Below the pieces are notes generated by a model that saw only the letters and a list, made by a program, of their open reading frames with translations, had not been told where the DNA came from and did not search any database. DNA of 64,000 nucleotides, from NCBI GenBank assembly GCA_030432755.1, contig JAUILZ010000002.1, forward strand, positions 62,001-126,000. The letters run 5' to 3'. Numbering within the stretch: position 1 is the first letter of the stretch; each line of letters begins with the position of its first letter. Of the stretch, positions 51,800 to 60,502 are shown piece by piece. Source of the DNA: Gammaproteobacteria bacterium (GTDB lineage Bacteria; Pseudomonadota; Gammaproteobacteria; Arenicellales; Poriferihabitantaceae). The position numbers and the translations under genes were made by a program.

Positions 51800-52666
51800 T
51801 CAGGCTTCCAGGATCGCCTGAAGACGGGCGCGATCGCCGGGACCGAGCAGGCCCTCGCCATCGGCGAGTGCTAGTGTACGAAGGCCCATGACGCGGTACA
51901 CCTGGGCCAGGCTCTCATCGAGCGATCGAAGCGTCTCGAGCTCCCGCGCCACCAGCTGCCAGTCACCACGAGCGATGGGCCCGGTAAGGCTCGCGGCGGG
52001 CCCGCGTGCGATCACGTTTTCCAGTGTGTTGCGCAGGATCGGCGCCGCGATTTCCGCGGCGGTTGGCGCGTCGATCCCCGCCCGCCCATAGGTCTCGATG
52101 CCGGCCGCAACCAGCGCGTTGACGTAGTTGCTCACCATCACGCTGGCGGCATGGTAGACCAGCTTGCTGCCGGGTGCGATGGAAAAGGTGCGCCCGCCGA
52201 TGGCGTCGAAGGCCGGGCGAAGTACTTCCAGCGCGGCCTCGTCCCCCTCGCAGGCGCACCAGGTGCCGGGGAAGTCTGCCACCGACTGCGCGAAATCGCC
52301 AAAGCTGCGCAGCGGGTGGATGCTGGCCACCGGCCCGACGAGGCCCGCCGTACGCAGCACGGCAGATTCCGCGGCGCCGCCGAGATGAAAGGCAATCGTC
52401 CTGTCATCGGCAAGCCCGCTGCCGGAAAGTCGCGCGGCGAGATCGCCCACGAACTGGTCCGGGGCGGCCACGAGAAATATATCCGCCGGGGCGATCGCCC
52501 TGAAACCGGCCACCGGCTCGCCCCCACCCATCTGTTCCGCCGCCTCCCGGGCGGAATCGAGGGAGCGGGTCAGCACCTGGCCGAGCTCCAACTGGCCCGA
52601 TTCGCGCCACAGGCGCCCGAGCACGCGACCCGCGCGGCCGCAGCCGAGAAAGCTGATGCACAGCAT
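51800..52666 (-). CDS. Rossmann-like/DUF2520 dehydrogenase-like protein
   Basis: 288 aa. CISFLGCGRAGRVLGRLWRE is a Rossmann nucleotide-binding start. PVASIHPLRSFGDF and KLVYHAASVMVSNYVNALVAAGIETYGRAGI lead into the DUF2520 helical domain (LTGPIARGDWQLVARELETL). The architecture resembles 6-phosphogluconate dehydrogenase/ketopantoate reductase folds, and some authors link it to ketopantoate reductase; the activity is unproven. It is 25 bp upstream of the exporter on the same strand. Confidence 0.87.
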   Translation of the reverse strand: MLCISFLGCGRAGRVLGRLWRESGQLELGQVLTRSLDSAREAAEQMGGGEPVAGFRAIAPADIFLVAAPDQFVGDLAARLSGSGLADDRTIAFHLGGAAESAVLRTAGLVGPVASIHPLRSFGDFAQSVADFPGTWCACEGDEAALEVLRPAFDAIGGRTFSIAPGSKLVYHAASVMVSNYVNALVAAGIETYGRAGIDAPTAAEIAAPILRNTLENVIARGPAASLTGPIARGDWQLVARELETLRSLDESLAQVYRVMGLRTLALADGEGLLGPGDRARLQAILEA

Positions 52667-52865
52667 CTATTGTGTTACTGCTCCTGAGTTGGTCGAAGTA
52701 TTGACCATACCAGCCGATTTGCAAGCCGGCACGCGGGGGATATCCCCTTTCCAGTAAAATACCCGCCGCATTGCTTCAGCGGTAGACAACCGGACCACCA
52801 GCCTTCAATAACCCGATCAGAATCATCTCGAACCGGACTCCGGATTCCGGGCACAGAACGAATTT

Positions 52866-53750
52866 ATGAAATACCTCAGCTACGAATACCAGGGCAGCCG
52901 CGAGGTCGGTCGCCTCGACGACGACGGCCAGACCATCCACCGGCTGGATCTCTCCGCGGATGACGCCTACCGCGGACTGATGTCGCTGGCCGAAGCCGCC
53001 GCGCGTGGCGATACCGGGCCGGGCGACAGCGGTGAGACCCGCGCGCTGGAGGATGTCGTCGTCAAGGCGCCTTTCCCGGCGCCCCGGCGTAACGTGTTCT
53101 GCGTCGGCAAGAACTACTACGACCATGCGCACGAGTTTTCCAATAGCGGTTTCGACTCCAGCGCCGCCCAGGGCTCCGTGCCGAAGGTGCCGATCATCTT
53201 CAGCAAGGTGCCGGAATGCGTGAACGACCCGGAAGCGCCGATCCCGGTGTATCCCGACGTCAGCACCGCCATCGATTACGAGGCGGAACTCACCATCGTT
53301 ATCGGCAAGGGTGGCCGGGGTATTAGCAAGGCCGACGCCCTCTACCATGTCTGGGGCTACACCGTCATCAACGACGTCACCGCGCGCGACCTGCAGGGCT
53401 CCCACAGCCAGTGGCTGATCGGCAAGTCCCAGGACGGCTTCTGCCCCATGGGCCCGCTGGCGGTGACCGCGGACGAGGTAGACCTGGAAAACGCCGGCAT
53501 CCGCACCCGGGTGAACGGCGAGCAACGCCAGGACTCGAAACTCGGCCTGCTCATCTTCGACGTGCCCACGTTGATCGAAACCCTCTCCCGCGGCATCACC
53601 CTCTACCCCGGCGACCTCATCGCCACCGGCACCCCCGCCGGTGTAGGCATCGGCTACAAGCCGCCGAAATACCTCAAGGACGGCGACGTGGTGGAGGTGG
53701 AAGTGGACGGCATCGGCACCCTGCGGAATACCATCGTTTACCAGGGTTGA
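52866..53750 (+). CDS. Fumarylacetoacetate hydrolase (FAH) family protein
   Basis: 294 aa. The FAH core shows RNVFCVGKNYYDHAHEF, IPVYPDVSTAIDYEAELTIVIGKGGRGI (metal ligands D/E-x-E), VWGYTVINDVTARDLQ, FCPMGP, and GDLIATGTPAGVGIGYKPPKYLKDGDVVEVEVDGIGTLRN. Members hydrolyse or decarboxylate beta-diketo acids (FAA, acylpyruvate, homoprotocatechuate pathway intermediates). No catabolic neighbours define the substrate. The 200 bp upstream are AT-richer and hold its promoter. Confidence 0.92.
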   Translation: MKYLSYEYQGSREVGRLDDDGQTIHRLDLSADDAYRGLMSLAEAAARGDTGPGDSGETRALEDVVVKAPFPAPRRNVFCVGKNYYDHAHEFSNSGFDSSAAQGSVPKVPIIFSKVPECVNDPEAPIPVYPDVSTAIDYEAELTIVIGKGGRGISKADALYHVWGYTVINDVTARDLQGSHSQWLIGKSQDGFCPMGPLAVTADEVDLENAGIRTRVNGEQRQDSKLGLLIFDVPTLIETLSRGITLYPGDLIATGTPAGVGIGYKPPKYLKDGDVVEVEVDGIGTLRNTIVYQG

Positions 53751-53822
53751 GCGGTCCTGGTTGACAAGGGCATCGCCGCTCCCCGGCGGTCTCCTCCCGG
53801 AACTTTCAGCACCTCCCCTGAC

Positions 53823-53953
53823 ATGGACGCCTGCCTTCGCTGGCGTTTCGTGCCCCTGTTCCGCTGGCGGTTCGGAATGCTCCTTGGTCGCGCTTACTGG
53901 GGTCGGAAACCGGAGTTGGCCACTCCGTAATCCCAGCGAAAGCTGGGATCCAT
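53823..53953. repeat. REP-like palindromes R1 and R2
   Basis: R1 (53823-53850, minus orientation) contains GGACGCCTGCCTTCGCTGGC and is diverged. R2 (53931-53953) reads TCCCAGCGAAAGCTGGGATC, an 8-bp stem with a short GAAA-type loop. The same core, CCAGCGAAAGCTGG, recurs at 58.9 and 63.7-63.8 kb, always between genes. Confidence 0.8.
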
Positions 53954-53991
53954 GCGCCGGGTGATGCAATAGTTGCTATATTCGCATCCGC

Positions 53992-54013
53992 AATGCTGCA
54001 TTCCTGCAGCATT
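53992..54013. promoter_or_regulatory. Dyad, candidate enhancer site for the sigma-54 activator
   Basis: AATGCTGCA and TGCAGCATT are perfect 9-bp arms around TTCC, centred about 105 bp upstream of the sigma-54 -24 element. That is the usual place for an enhancer bound by a Fis-type activator; the activator gene lies in the same cluster at 59018. Confidence 0.6.
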
Positions 54014-54105
54014 CGACTATCCGCAAATCTGTCCCTTCACTGGACGCCGGAAATTCATCACGTGAATTCAAGGTGTTAAGAGGATCCCGCCTTACCGGCG
54101 CATGC

Positions 54106-54120
54106 TGGCACAGATATTGC
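54106..54120 (+). promoter_or_regulatory. Sigma-54 promoter (-24/-12)
   Basis: TGGCAC-AGATA-TTGC matches the consensus exactly, with GG and GC separated by 10 bp. It ends 34 bp before the first glutamine-synthetase-like ATG. Sigma-54 promoters require an activator such as the one at 59018-60436. Confidence 0.85.
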
Positions 54121-54154
54121 ATGCACAGTTGACCGTTACCAGAGCGCGATCCAC

Positions 54155-55516
54155 ATGGCCCAGAAATCGAAACGAGGTCGTCCCGCGGACCTGAAGGCGG
54201 AAATCGAACGCCTTGCCGCTGAAAAAGTGCGCATCGTCCATGTCGGTATCTACGACTACATGGGCACCTTCCGCGAGCGCCGGCTCAAGCTGGAGGACGT
54301 CGCCTCCGTGTTCCACGGCGACGGCACCTTCGTCAACGTTCTGCCGCAATGGGATGCCGCGGAGAGCGTGTTCGGCGACGTGGAATTCGTCGGTGAGCAC
54401 GTGGAGATCGATCCGCGCTCGATCCGCCGCTACCCGTTCGAACCCCATGCCTGCATGATGGTGGCCGACTACGCGGGGGATTCGGCGGCGCTGTCGTCGC
54501 GGCGCCTGCTGCAGGCCCAGGTGGACAAGGCGGCTTCCATGGGCTTCGGCGTGCGCGCGGCGATGGAGTCGGAATTCTTCGTCCTCGAGGAAGAAGCAAC
54601 CTCTCTACGGGACAGCGGGTTCTCCTCCACCCGTTCCTTCGCCCGGGACAACCGCTGCTGGGCTGGCGAGAGCGCCGCGACCCACGTAAAGTTCGTGCGC
54701 AAGCTCGAGAAGGTGTTGCACAAGGGCGGTATCGACCCGCTGTCGCTCAGTCTCGAACTCGGGCCGGGCTGCTTCGAGATCACGATGCACCACGCCGACC
54801 CCGTGCGCGCGGCGGAGGACCACCTCGCGGCGAAGATGTTCATCAAGGCCTTCTGCCGCCAGAAAGGCCTGACCGCCTCCTTCATGGCGCAGCTCGGCAG
54901 CGGGTTCCCCGGCCTGTCCCAGCATCCCCACGTGTCGCTGGTCGACCTGGAATCCGGCCACAACGTGTTCCATGCCGGCAAGTCCAAACTCGGCATGAGC
55001 AAGATCTTCCAGCATTTCATCGGCGGCATGATGCAGATGATGCCGGCGGGAATGCCGCTCACGCATCACAATCCGAACTCTTACCGCCGCCATGCGCCGG
55101 GCAACTGGGCGCCGAAGTCGGCCTCCTGGGCGCGCGAGAACTATTCCGCCGCGATCCGGGTGGTCACCACCGCAAAGGATCGCTGCCGGCTGGAATATCG
55201 CCTGCCCGGCGCGGACGCGAACCCGTATCTCAACCTCGCCTTCATCCTGGGCGCCGGGCTCTGGGGCGTGGAGAACAACTGCAGGCTTCCGCAGGAGCTC
55301 GCCGGCGGCGGTCCCGCCGACGCGAGTGATGCGGGCGCCCCGCTACCCCACGACCTCTACAGTGCGCTCCGGAACCTGGAGCAGTCCCCCGAGGCGGCGT
55401 CGATCTGGGGAGAACAGTTCCTCCAGCACTTTGTTAAAGCAATCCGCCAGGAAGAATCAGCCATCCGGCGCGAAGTCAGTGCGGCGGAGCGCGCCCGGTA
55501 CCTGGAAATCGTCTAG
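54155..55516 (+). CDS. Glutamine-synthetase-like gamma-glutamyl-amine ligase 1
   Basis: 453 aa. Metal-site block GFGVRAAMESEFFVLEEEA; LELGPGCFEITMHHADPVRAAED; THHNPNSYRRHAPGNWAPKSASWARENYSAAIRV; and LEYRLPGADANPYLNLAFILGAG. It has the PuuA/GlnA-like ligase fold but lacks the usual GlnA N-terminal wording, and the adenylylation-site region is not conserved, so it is likely to join glutamate to a substrate amine with ATP. Neighbouring polyamine-type transporter genes favour a polyamine or related amine. A sigma-54 promoter is immediately upstream. Confidence 0.88.
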   Translation: MAQKSKRGRPADLKAEIERLAAEKVRIVHVGIYDYMGTFRERRLKLEDVASVFHGDGTFVNVLPQWDAAESVFGDVEFVGEHVEIDPRSIRRYPFEPHACMMVADYAGDSAALSSRRLLQAQVDKAASMGFGVRAAMESEFFVLEEEATSLRDSGFSSTRSFARDNRCWAGESAATHVKFVRKLEKVLHKGGIDPLSLSLELGPGCFEITMHHADPVRAAEDHLAAKMFIKAFCRQKGLTASFMAQLGSGFPGLSQHPHVSLVDLESGHNVFHAGKSKLGMSKIFQHFIGGMMQMMPAGMPLTHHNPNSYRRHAPGNWAPKSASWARENYSAAIRVVTTAKDRCRLEYRLPGADANPYLNLAFILGAGLWGVENNCRLPQELAGGGPADASDAGAPLPHDLYSALRNLEQSPEAASIWGEQFLQHFVKAIRQEESAIRREVSAAERARYLEIV

Positions 55517-55547
55517 ACATCCATCGAGTGACAACAAGAGCCAAAGT

Positions 55548-57011
55548 ATGAGTGACCTGCAGAACTACCTGAACGACCCCGAGCGCGACAAGCTGGTCGC
55601 CGACGTGCGCAAGAAGATCGATGAACTGGGCATCTCCGCCATCTACTACCAGTACGTCTCGATCACCGGCCGTATCATGGGCAAGACCATACCGGCGCGG
55701 CACTGGGAACACGCGGCATATTCGGGGATGCAGACCTGGCTCGGCGGCGTCACCAACGTGTTCGCGGACAAGGAGGGCAACCTGATCGGCTTTCCGCCCA
55801 ATGCCTCGGAACTGCTCGCCCTGCCGGACCCGGACACCTTCTGCCAGTTGCCCTGGAACAAGCGCATCGCGCGCGTGTTCTGCACCGTGTTCTTCAGCAA
55901 GGAAGATCCCCATCGCCCTGAGGAATACCTCGACGCCGACACCCGTGGCAACCTGCGCCGGATGCACAACCAGTTCGAATCCGATCACGGCCTGCGCATG
56001 CGCGTCGGCTGCGAACCGGAGATGTTGTGGCTGAAACCCGGCGACGACAAGAAGCCCTATTACGGCACCACCAAGCCCTATGCCTATCACATCGAGCAGT
56101 TCGAGCAACTGTCCGATGTCTGGCTCAAGGTCTACGACTATTCCATCGCCATGGGACTCGACATGATCCAGGGCGACCACGAGGACGCGCCGGGACAGAT
56201 CGAGCTCAACTTCCAGTACGATGACGCGCTCCGCACCAGCGACCGGATGACCACCTACCGCCAGATCTGCGCCCAGGTCGCGCGCGAGTTCGGCCTCATC
56301 GCGGTATTCATGTCGAAGCCCTACATGGGCATGCCGGCGAACGGCTGCCACCACAACATCTCCCTCTGGAGCGGCGGCGAGAACAAGGTCGTCCCGCTGG
56401 TGGGCGATAGCGCGCCCGGCATGGACGAGGTGTTCACCTACACCTCCGGCGGGACCAACGAGTTCCGCGACAGCAAGGAGGTATGGATGCCGTCGACGGT
56501 GGGCCAGCACGCGCTCGGCGGCATGCTGGAACACCTCGACGCGCTGGTGGCCATCGGCGCGTCCACGGTGAACTCCTATCGCCGCCTCAACGACACCGGC
56601 ATGTGGGCGCCGGTGGGCCATAGCTGGGGCCTGCAGAACCGCTCCTGCGCCATCCGCGTCTCCAGCCCGGACCGTTTCGAATTCCGCTGCGTCGACTCCA
56701 TGGTCAACCCCTATCTGCTGCAATGCGCGTTGCTGAAGGCGATGAGCGACGGCATCAGCAACAAGATCGACCCGGGCCAGCCCGAGGAGCGCAACTTCGT
56801 CGACGTGGTCAACTCGGAAGAAAACGTGAAGCGCATTCCCACCACGTTGCGCGACGCACTCGACGCCCTGGCCGTGGACGACGTCGTCAAGACCGCCCTG
56901 CCGGGCGACCTGCACGGCATCTACGACTGGTACAAGCGCGACGAGTGGAACAAGTTCATTTGGGAAACTTCCGACTGGGACGTCAAGACATACCTCGACT
57001 GTCTCCCCTAA
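55548..57011 (+). CDS. Glutamine-synthetase-like gamma-glutamyl-amine ligase 2
   Basis: 487 aa from ATG 55548, 31 nt after the first ligase. Blocks RMRVGCEPEMLWLKPGDD, DMIQGDHEDAPGQIELNFQYDDAL, GMPANGCHHNISLWSGGENK, NSYRRLNDTGMWAPVGHSWG and FEFRCVDSMVNPYLLQCALLKA match the GS fold. It is clearly diverged from ligase 1, so the pair may form a hetero-oligomer or act on two substrates. The frame is open upstream into the first ligase, but the conserved start is MSDLQNYLNDPERDKLV. Confidence 0.88.
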   Translation: MSDLQNYLNDPERDKLVADVRKKIDELGISAIYYQYVSITGRIMGKTIPARHWEHAAYSGMQTWLGGVTNVFADKEGNLIGFPPNASELLALPDPDTFCQLPWNKRIARVFCTVFFSKEDPHRPEEYLDADTRGNLRRMHNQFESDHGLRMRVGCEPEMLWLKPGDDKKPYYGTTKPYAYHIEQFEQLSDVWLKVYDYSIAMGLDMIQGDHEDAPGQIELNFQYDDALRTSDRMTTYRQICAQVAREFGLIAVFMSKPYMGMPANGCHHNISLWSGGENKVVPLVGDSAPGMDEVFTYTSGGTNEFRDSKEVWMPSTVGQHALGGMLEHLDALVAIGASTVNSYRRLNDTGMWAPVGHSWGLQNRSCAIRVSSPDRFEFRCVDSMVNPYLLQCALLKAMSDGISNKIDPGQPEERNFVDVVNSEENVKRIPTTLRDALDALAVDDVVKTALPGDLHGIYDWYKRDEWNKFIWETSDWDVKTYLDCLP

Positions 57012-57037
57012 GGCATTTCAGTAGCACGGTGCTGCCC

Positions 57038-57904
57038 ATGTTCAACCTGACCCAATCACAGATCGATAGCTTCAACGAGGACGGTTTCCTTATCGTCGAG
57101 AACCTGGTGGACGGGGATACCGTCGAAAACCTCCGTCAGTGTTACGAGCAACTGTTTCGCGGGGAATTCGAAACCGGCATCTCTCCCGACGAGGTCAACT
57201 GGCAGGAGGCGACCGGCGACCCGAGCCTGACCCGGCAGATCTGCAACGGCTGGAAAGCGAACCGCACCATCGCCGAGGTCATCATGCGCGAGGACATCGG
57301 CAAGGCCATCGCCACGCTGGGCGACTGGCCGGGCACACGCGTCATGATCGATAACGTGCTGTGGAAGCCGCCCCAGACCCGGCCGCTTGCCTACCACCAG
57401 GACAATGCCTACCTTGCCTGGTTCCAGCCGTCCGACCTGCTCAGCTGCTGGATCGCGCTCGACGACACCACCGCGGCGGGCGGCACCATCGAGTTCGTAC
57501 GCGGCTCGCACAAGTGGCACCACAGCAAGCCCGAGGGCGAATTCCACGGGCCGAAGGACTACAAGCGCTACATGCTCCAGGCCGCAGAGCGCGAGGGCGT
57601 GGAACCGGAGATCGTCTACGTCGAGGTACCAAAGGGCGGCGGCTCGTTCCACCATGGCTGGACCTGGCACGGCTCCGGCGACAACCTGGGAACGAATCCG
57701 CGCCGCTCGCTGGTGCTGCACGGCATGCGCAGCGATACAAGTTATAACCCGGCGCATCTGAAAGAAGGCACGGGCCCGATCTACAGCCGTTACAAGCGCC
57801 TCGGCGACAACGTGATCGACGAGAACTATTTCCCGATCATCTGGACCCGGGACGGCTATCGGACCCCGGCGATCGACAGCTTCCTCCGCGGCTGGGAGCA
57901 CTGA
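57038..57904 (+). CDS. Phytanoyl-CoA-dioxygenase-family (PhyH) Fe/2-oxoglutarate oxygenase
   Basis: 288 aa from ATG 57038. Iron ligands His120 and Asp122 (AYHQDNAY), and His211 (WTWHGSGDN); RRSLVLHGMRSD holds the 2-oxoglutarate Arg. LSCWIALDDTTAAGGTIEFVRGSHKWHH is the classic PhyH core. These enzymes hydroxylate small substrates (EctD, for example, hydroxylates ectoine). Within an amine-uptake operon it may hydroxylate the same amine or its gamma-glutamyl adduct. It follows ligase 2 after 26 nt. Confidence 0.92.
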   Translation: MFNLTQSQIDSFNEDGFLIVENLVDGDTVENLRQCYEQLFRGEFETGISPDEVNWQEATGDPSLTRQICNGWKANRTIAEVIMREDIGKAIATLGDWPGTRVMIDNVLWKPPQTRPLAYHQDNAYLAWFQPSDLLSCWIALDDTTAAGGTIEFVRGSHKWHHSKPEGEFHGPKDYKRYMLQAAEREGVEPEIVYVEVPKGGGSFHHGWTWHGSGDNLGTNPRRSLVLHGMRSDTSYNPAHLKEGTGPIYSRYKRLGDNVIDENYFPIIWTRDGYRTPAIDSFLRGWEH

Positions 57905-57915
57905 CGCGCATCCCG

Positions 57916-58809
57916 ATGGCGAAAGACGGCAACGACAAACAACTCCGGGCACTGCAGCTCGAAAACGACCTGCTGCGCAGCTTCTGGAACACGTCCAAGG
58001 ACGCGCTCTGGTGCATCGAGTTCGTCGAGCCCGTCGACCTCAAGGCCCCGGACCTCGAGATCATTCGCCAGGTGTTCGAGAACGAATGCGTCTGGCGCAT
58101 GTGCAACGCGGCGATGGCGCGCCTCTATCACCTGCCGGAGAACCTCGACTTCAACAAGCAGAACGTTCGTTTCGTCTTTCCGCGCAACAATGAGAACGAG
58201 GAGTTCATCCGCAAGCTGATCGCCTCGGACTTCAACACCGATGGCGTCATCTCACTCGACCAGGACTATTCCGGCCGCTACGTGCGCATGGAAAACGACG
58301 TGCGCGCCAAGATCGACCACCAGGGCATGATGACGCGCATGATGGGCGCCGTGCGCAACATCAGCCAGCACAAGGTGCGCGAGCAGGAGCTGCTCGACCA
58401 GGTGGAAACGATGTCCGCGGTCCTGAGCGCCATCCCGGATCCCGTCCTCGTGGTGGGCGGCGGCCGCAAGCTGCTCGCCGCCAACACCGCGTTCGAGCAG
58501 CTCGCCGGCTGGAAGCTGGACGACGTGGTGGGGCGCAACATCGACAGCGTCCTCAGGATCCCCGACAGCATCCTGCGCGACGACGCCATCGCGGTGGACC
58601 CCGGCGACCCGAAGAGCATCACACTGACGGTGTTCAGCGCGCTCGGGCGCGAACGCCCGTGCAGGGCGCATGTCTCCGCGATCGATACCGGCCAGGGGGA
58701 CCAGTCGCTGGTGATCACGCTGCGCTGGAACGAAACCCATGAAGGCCGGTCTTCCGCGGCGCAGTCCGAGCGCAACATCCACCCGATCCGCAAACCGACG
58801 GTGGTCTAG
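57916..58809 (+). CDS. PAS-domain protein without an output domain
   Basis: 297 aa. Two PAS-like regions: residues about 15-155 (LLRSFWNTSKDALWCIEF to MMGAVRNISQHKVREQELLDQV) and 160-275 (TMSAVLSAIPDPVLVVGGGRKLLAANTAFEQLAGWKLDDVVGRN). There is no kinase, GGDEF or DNA-binding segment. It lies 11 nt after the PhyH gene and before the PAS-bearing sigma-54 activator, so it may sense the substrate and act on the activator through protein contact. That is inference. Confidence 0.8.
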   Translation: MAKDGNDKQLRALQLENDLLRSFWNTSKDALWCIEFVEPVDLKAPDLEIIRQVFENECVWRMCNAAMARLYHLPENLDFNKQNVRFVFPRNNENEEFIRKLIASDFNTDGVISLDQDYSGRYVRMENDVRAKIDHQGMMTRMMGAVRNISQHKVREQELLDQVETMSAVLSAIPDPVLVVGGGRKLLAANTAFEQLAGWKLDDVVGRNIDSVLRIPDSILRDDAIAVDPGDPKSITLTVFSALGRERPCRAHVSAIDTGQGDQSLVITLRWNETHEGRSSAAQSERNIHPIRKPTVV

Positions 58810-58870
58810 CCATGCAATACCAACAAGTTGTTTGGCAGGGAACCCTTACGTGCCCGGGCTTCATTTACAG

Positions 58871-58949
58871 AAACACCAGCGAAAGCTGGTGTCCATGTAG
58901 CGGATTCGCAGAATGCGAGATGGATCCCAGCCTTCGCCGGGATTTCGTG
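58871..58949. repeat. REP-like palindromes R3 and R4 (inverted pair)
   Basis: R3 (58871-58896) has ACACCAGCGAAAGCTGGTGT; R4 (58920-58949) has GGATCCCAGCCTTCGCCGGG in the opposite orientation. The pair sits in the 208-bp gap between the PAS protein and the sigma-54 activator, as in BIME-type elements. Confidence 0.8.
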
Positions 58950-59017
58950 CGGCGGGGTGTCTCGGAGCCCAGCCCTTCCGTGTGTGATCAGCCGGCATTG
59001 CGCGCCTGACTACCACG

Positions 59018-60436
59018 ATGCAGTTCCAGCCAGCCAATTCCATCGACGAGCAGCGCAGCCTGGAATCACTGGTCGATCTCATAGCCACGGGCGCGTTCAA
59101 CCTGTTCGTCGATCACCTGCCCGACGGCCTGCTGGTGCTGGACGACTCCGACCTCGCCATCGCGATCAACTCGCCGGCGCGCACCATGTGCCGGTTCGAG
59201 GAAGACGTGATCGGGATGCCCTTCGGGGAACTGATTGCCATCAGCGCGCTGGAGGAGGAAAGCCGGGAGCGGCTCGCCGGCGAACAGAACCGGCTGGAAC
59301 TCCTGCTGCATTTCACCGACGGGCGCTCGGTGCTGGCGACACGCCGCACCCTGCGCGACCAGGCCGGCGAGAAGCACCTCAAGCTCCTCTTCCTGCGCGA
59401 CCTGCACCTGTTCGATCACCAGCGCCGCAGCGCCTCCGGCGTGGCGCCGGGCAACCTGTTCCGCTTCCTGTCACAGCGTAGCGGCGGGCCCGACTTCGCG
59501 ACCCAGCGGCAACTGGTGCCGGAACTCGATGCCCTGCTCGAGAACGGCAGCCGCGCGCTGCAGCAGGGTGCGCGATTGCTGCTGAGCGGAGAATCCGGAT
59601 CCGGCAAGACCGAGATCGCGCGCTTCCTCCATCGCAGCATCGCCACCGCCGAGGAACCGTTCGTGCACGTCAACTGCGCCGCGATCCCGGAGAGCCTGTT
59701 CGAGTCCGAGATGTTCGGCTACGAGAAGGGCACCTTCACCGGCGCGCTGAGCACGGGCAAGGCGGGCCTCATCGAGGCCGCCAACGGCGGTACGCTGTTC
59801 CTCGACGAGGTGGGCGAGATTCCGCTGTCGCTGCAGGCCAAGCTGCTCAAGTTCCTCGAGGACGGCATCGTCGGCCGCATCGGCAGCCGGGTGGAGAAGA
59901 AGGCCTCGGTGCGGATCATGTCCGCCACCAACAAGGACCTGTGGCAACTGGTGGACGACCGGCAGTTCCGCAGCGATCTCTACTACCGCCTCGCGGTGAT
60001 CAATCTCGAGGTGACGCCACTGCGCCAGCATCCCCCGCTCATTCGCCACCTCGTCGACTACTTCCTCGACAGGATCAATATCCTGCGCGAGCCGAAGCTG
60101 TCGCTCTCCACCGAGACGGTCAACCTGCTCTGCCGGTACGACTACCCGGGCAATATCCGCGAACTGCATAACGTCATCCAGCAGCTTTCCGTGATGGCGG
60201 GCGGGATCGCGCTGCCCGCGCACCTGCCGCCGCGTCTGCTGGAGCATTGCGGGTACGCGCCAGGCGCAGTCCCGCAGCCTGGAACGGATTCCAATGCAAG
60301 ACCCCTGAAGGAACTGGTGAAGGAATACGAAACCCGCCTGATCAACCAGGCGATCGAGGAGCATGGAAGCAAGCGCAAGGCCGCGGACGCGCTGGGCGTC
60401 AACATCGGCACCATCGTCAGAAAGACGAAACAGTAA
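59018..60436 (+). CDS. Sigma-54-dependent activator with N-terminal PAS domain
   Basis: 472 aa. The PAS domain spans about residues 20-130 (NLFVDHLPDGLLVLDDSDLAIAIN). AAA+ domain: Walker A 191-198 (GESGSGKT), GTFTGA at 238-243 in place of the canonical GAFTGA, Walker B LFLDEVGEIPLSLQAKLL, and FRSDLYYRL. A C-terminal Fis-type helix-turn-helix reads SKRKAADALGVNIGTIVRKTK. It should bind an upstream dyad and drive sigma-54 transcription of the cluster. The Ala-to-Thr change in the GAFTGA loop contacts sigma-54 and is uncommon but may be tolerated. Confidence 0.93.
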   Translation: MQFQPANSIDEQRSLESLVDLIATGAFNLFVDHLPDGLLVLDDSDLAIAINSPARTMCRFEEDVIGMPFGELIAISALEEESRERLAGEQNRLELLLHFTDGRSVLATRRTLRDQAGEKHLKLLFLRDLHLFDHQRRSASGVAPGNLFRFLSQRSGGPDFATQRQLVPELDALLENGSRALQQGARLLLSGESGSGKTEIARFLHRSIATAEEPFVHVNCAAIPESLFESEMFGYEKGTFTGALSTGKAGLIEAANGGTLFLDEVGEIPLSLQAKLLKFLEDGIVGRIGSRVEKKASVRIMSATNKDLWQLVDDRQFRSDLYYRLAVINLEVTPLRQHPPLIRHLVDYFLDRINILREPKLSLSTETVNLLCRYDYPGNIRELHNVIQQLSVMAGGIALPAHLPPRLLEHCGYAPGAVPQPGTDSNARPLKELVKEYETRLINQAIEEHGSKRKAADALGVNIGTIVRKTKQ

Positions 60437-60502
60437 CCCTGAACACAATATCCATTCCGGCCAACACCGCCATAACCCAAACCAAACCCTAGAGGACCCC
60501 TC

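Noticed and set aside
55476..56915. 479-codon minus-strand frame opposite the second glutamine-synthetase-like gene
   Set aside because: Antisense shadow of a high-GC gene (His/Val/Arg-rich, no fold).
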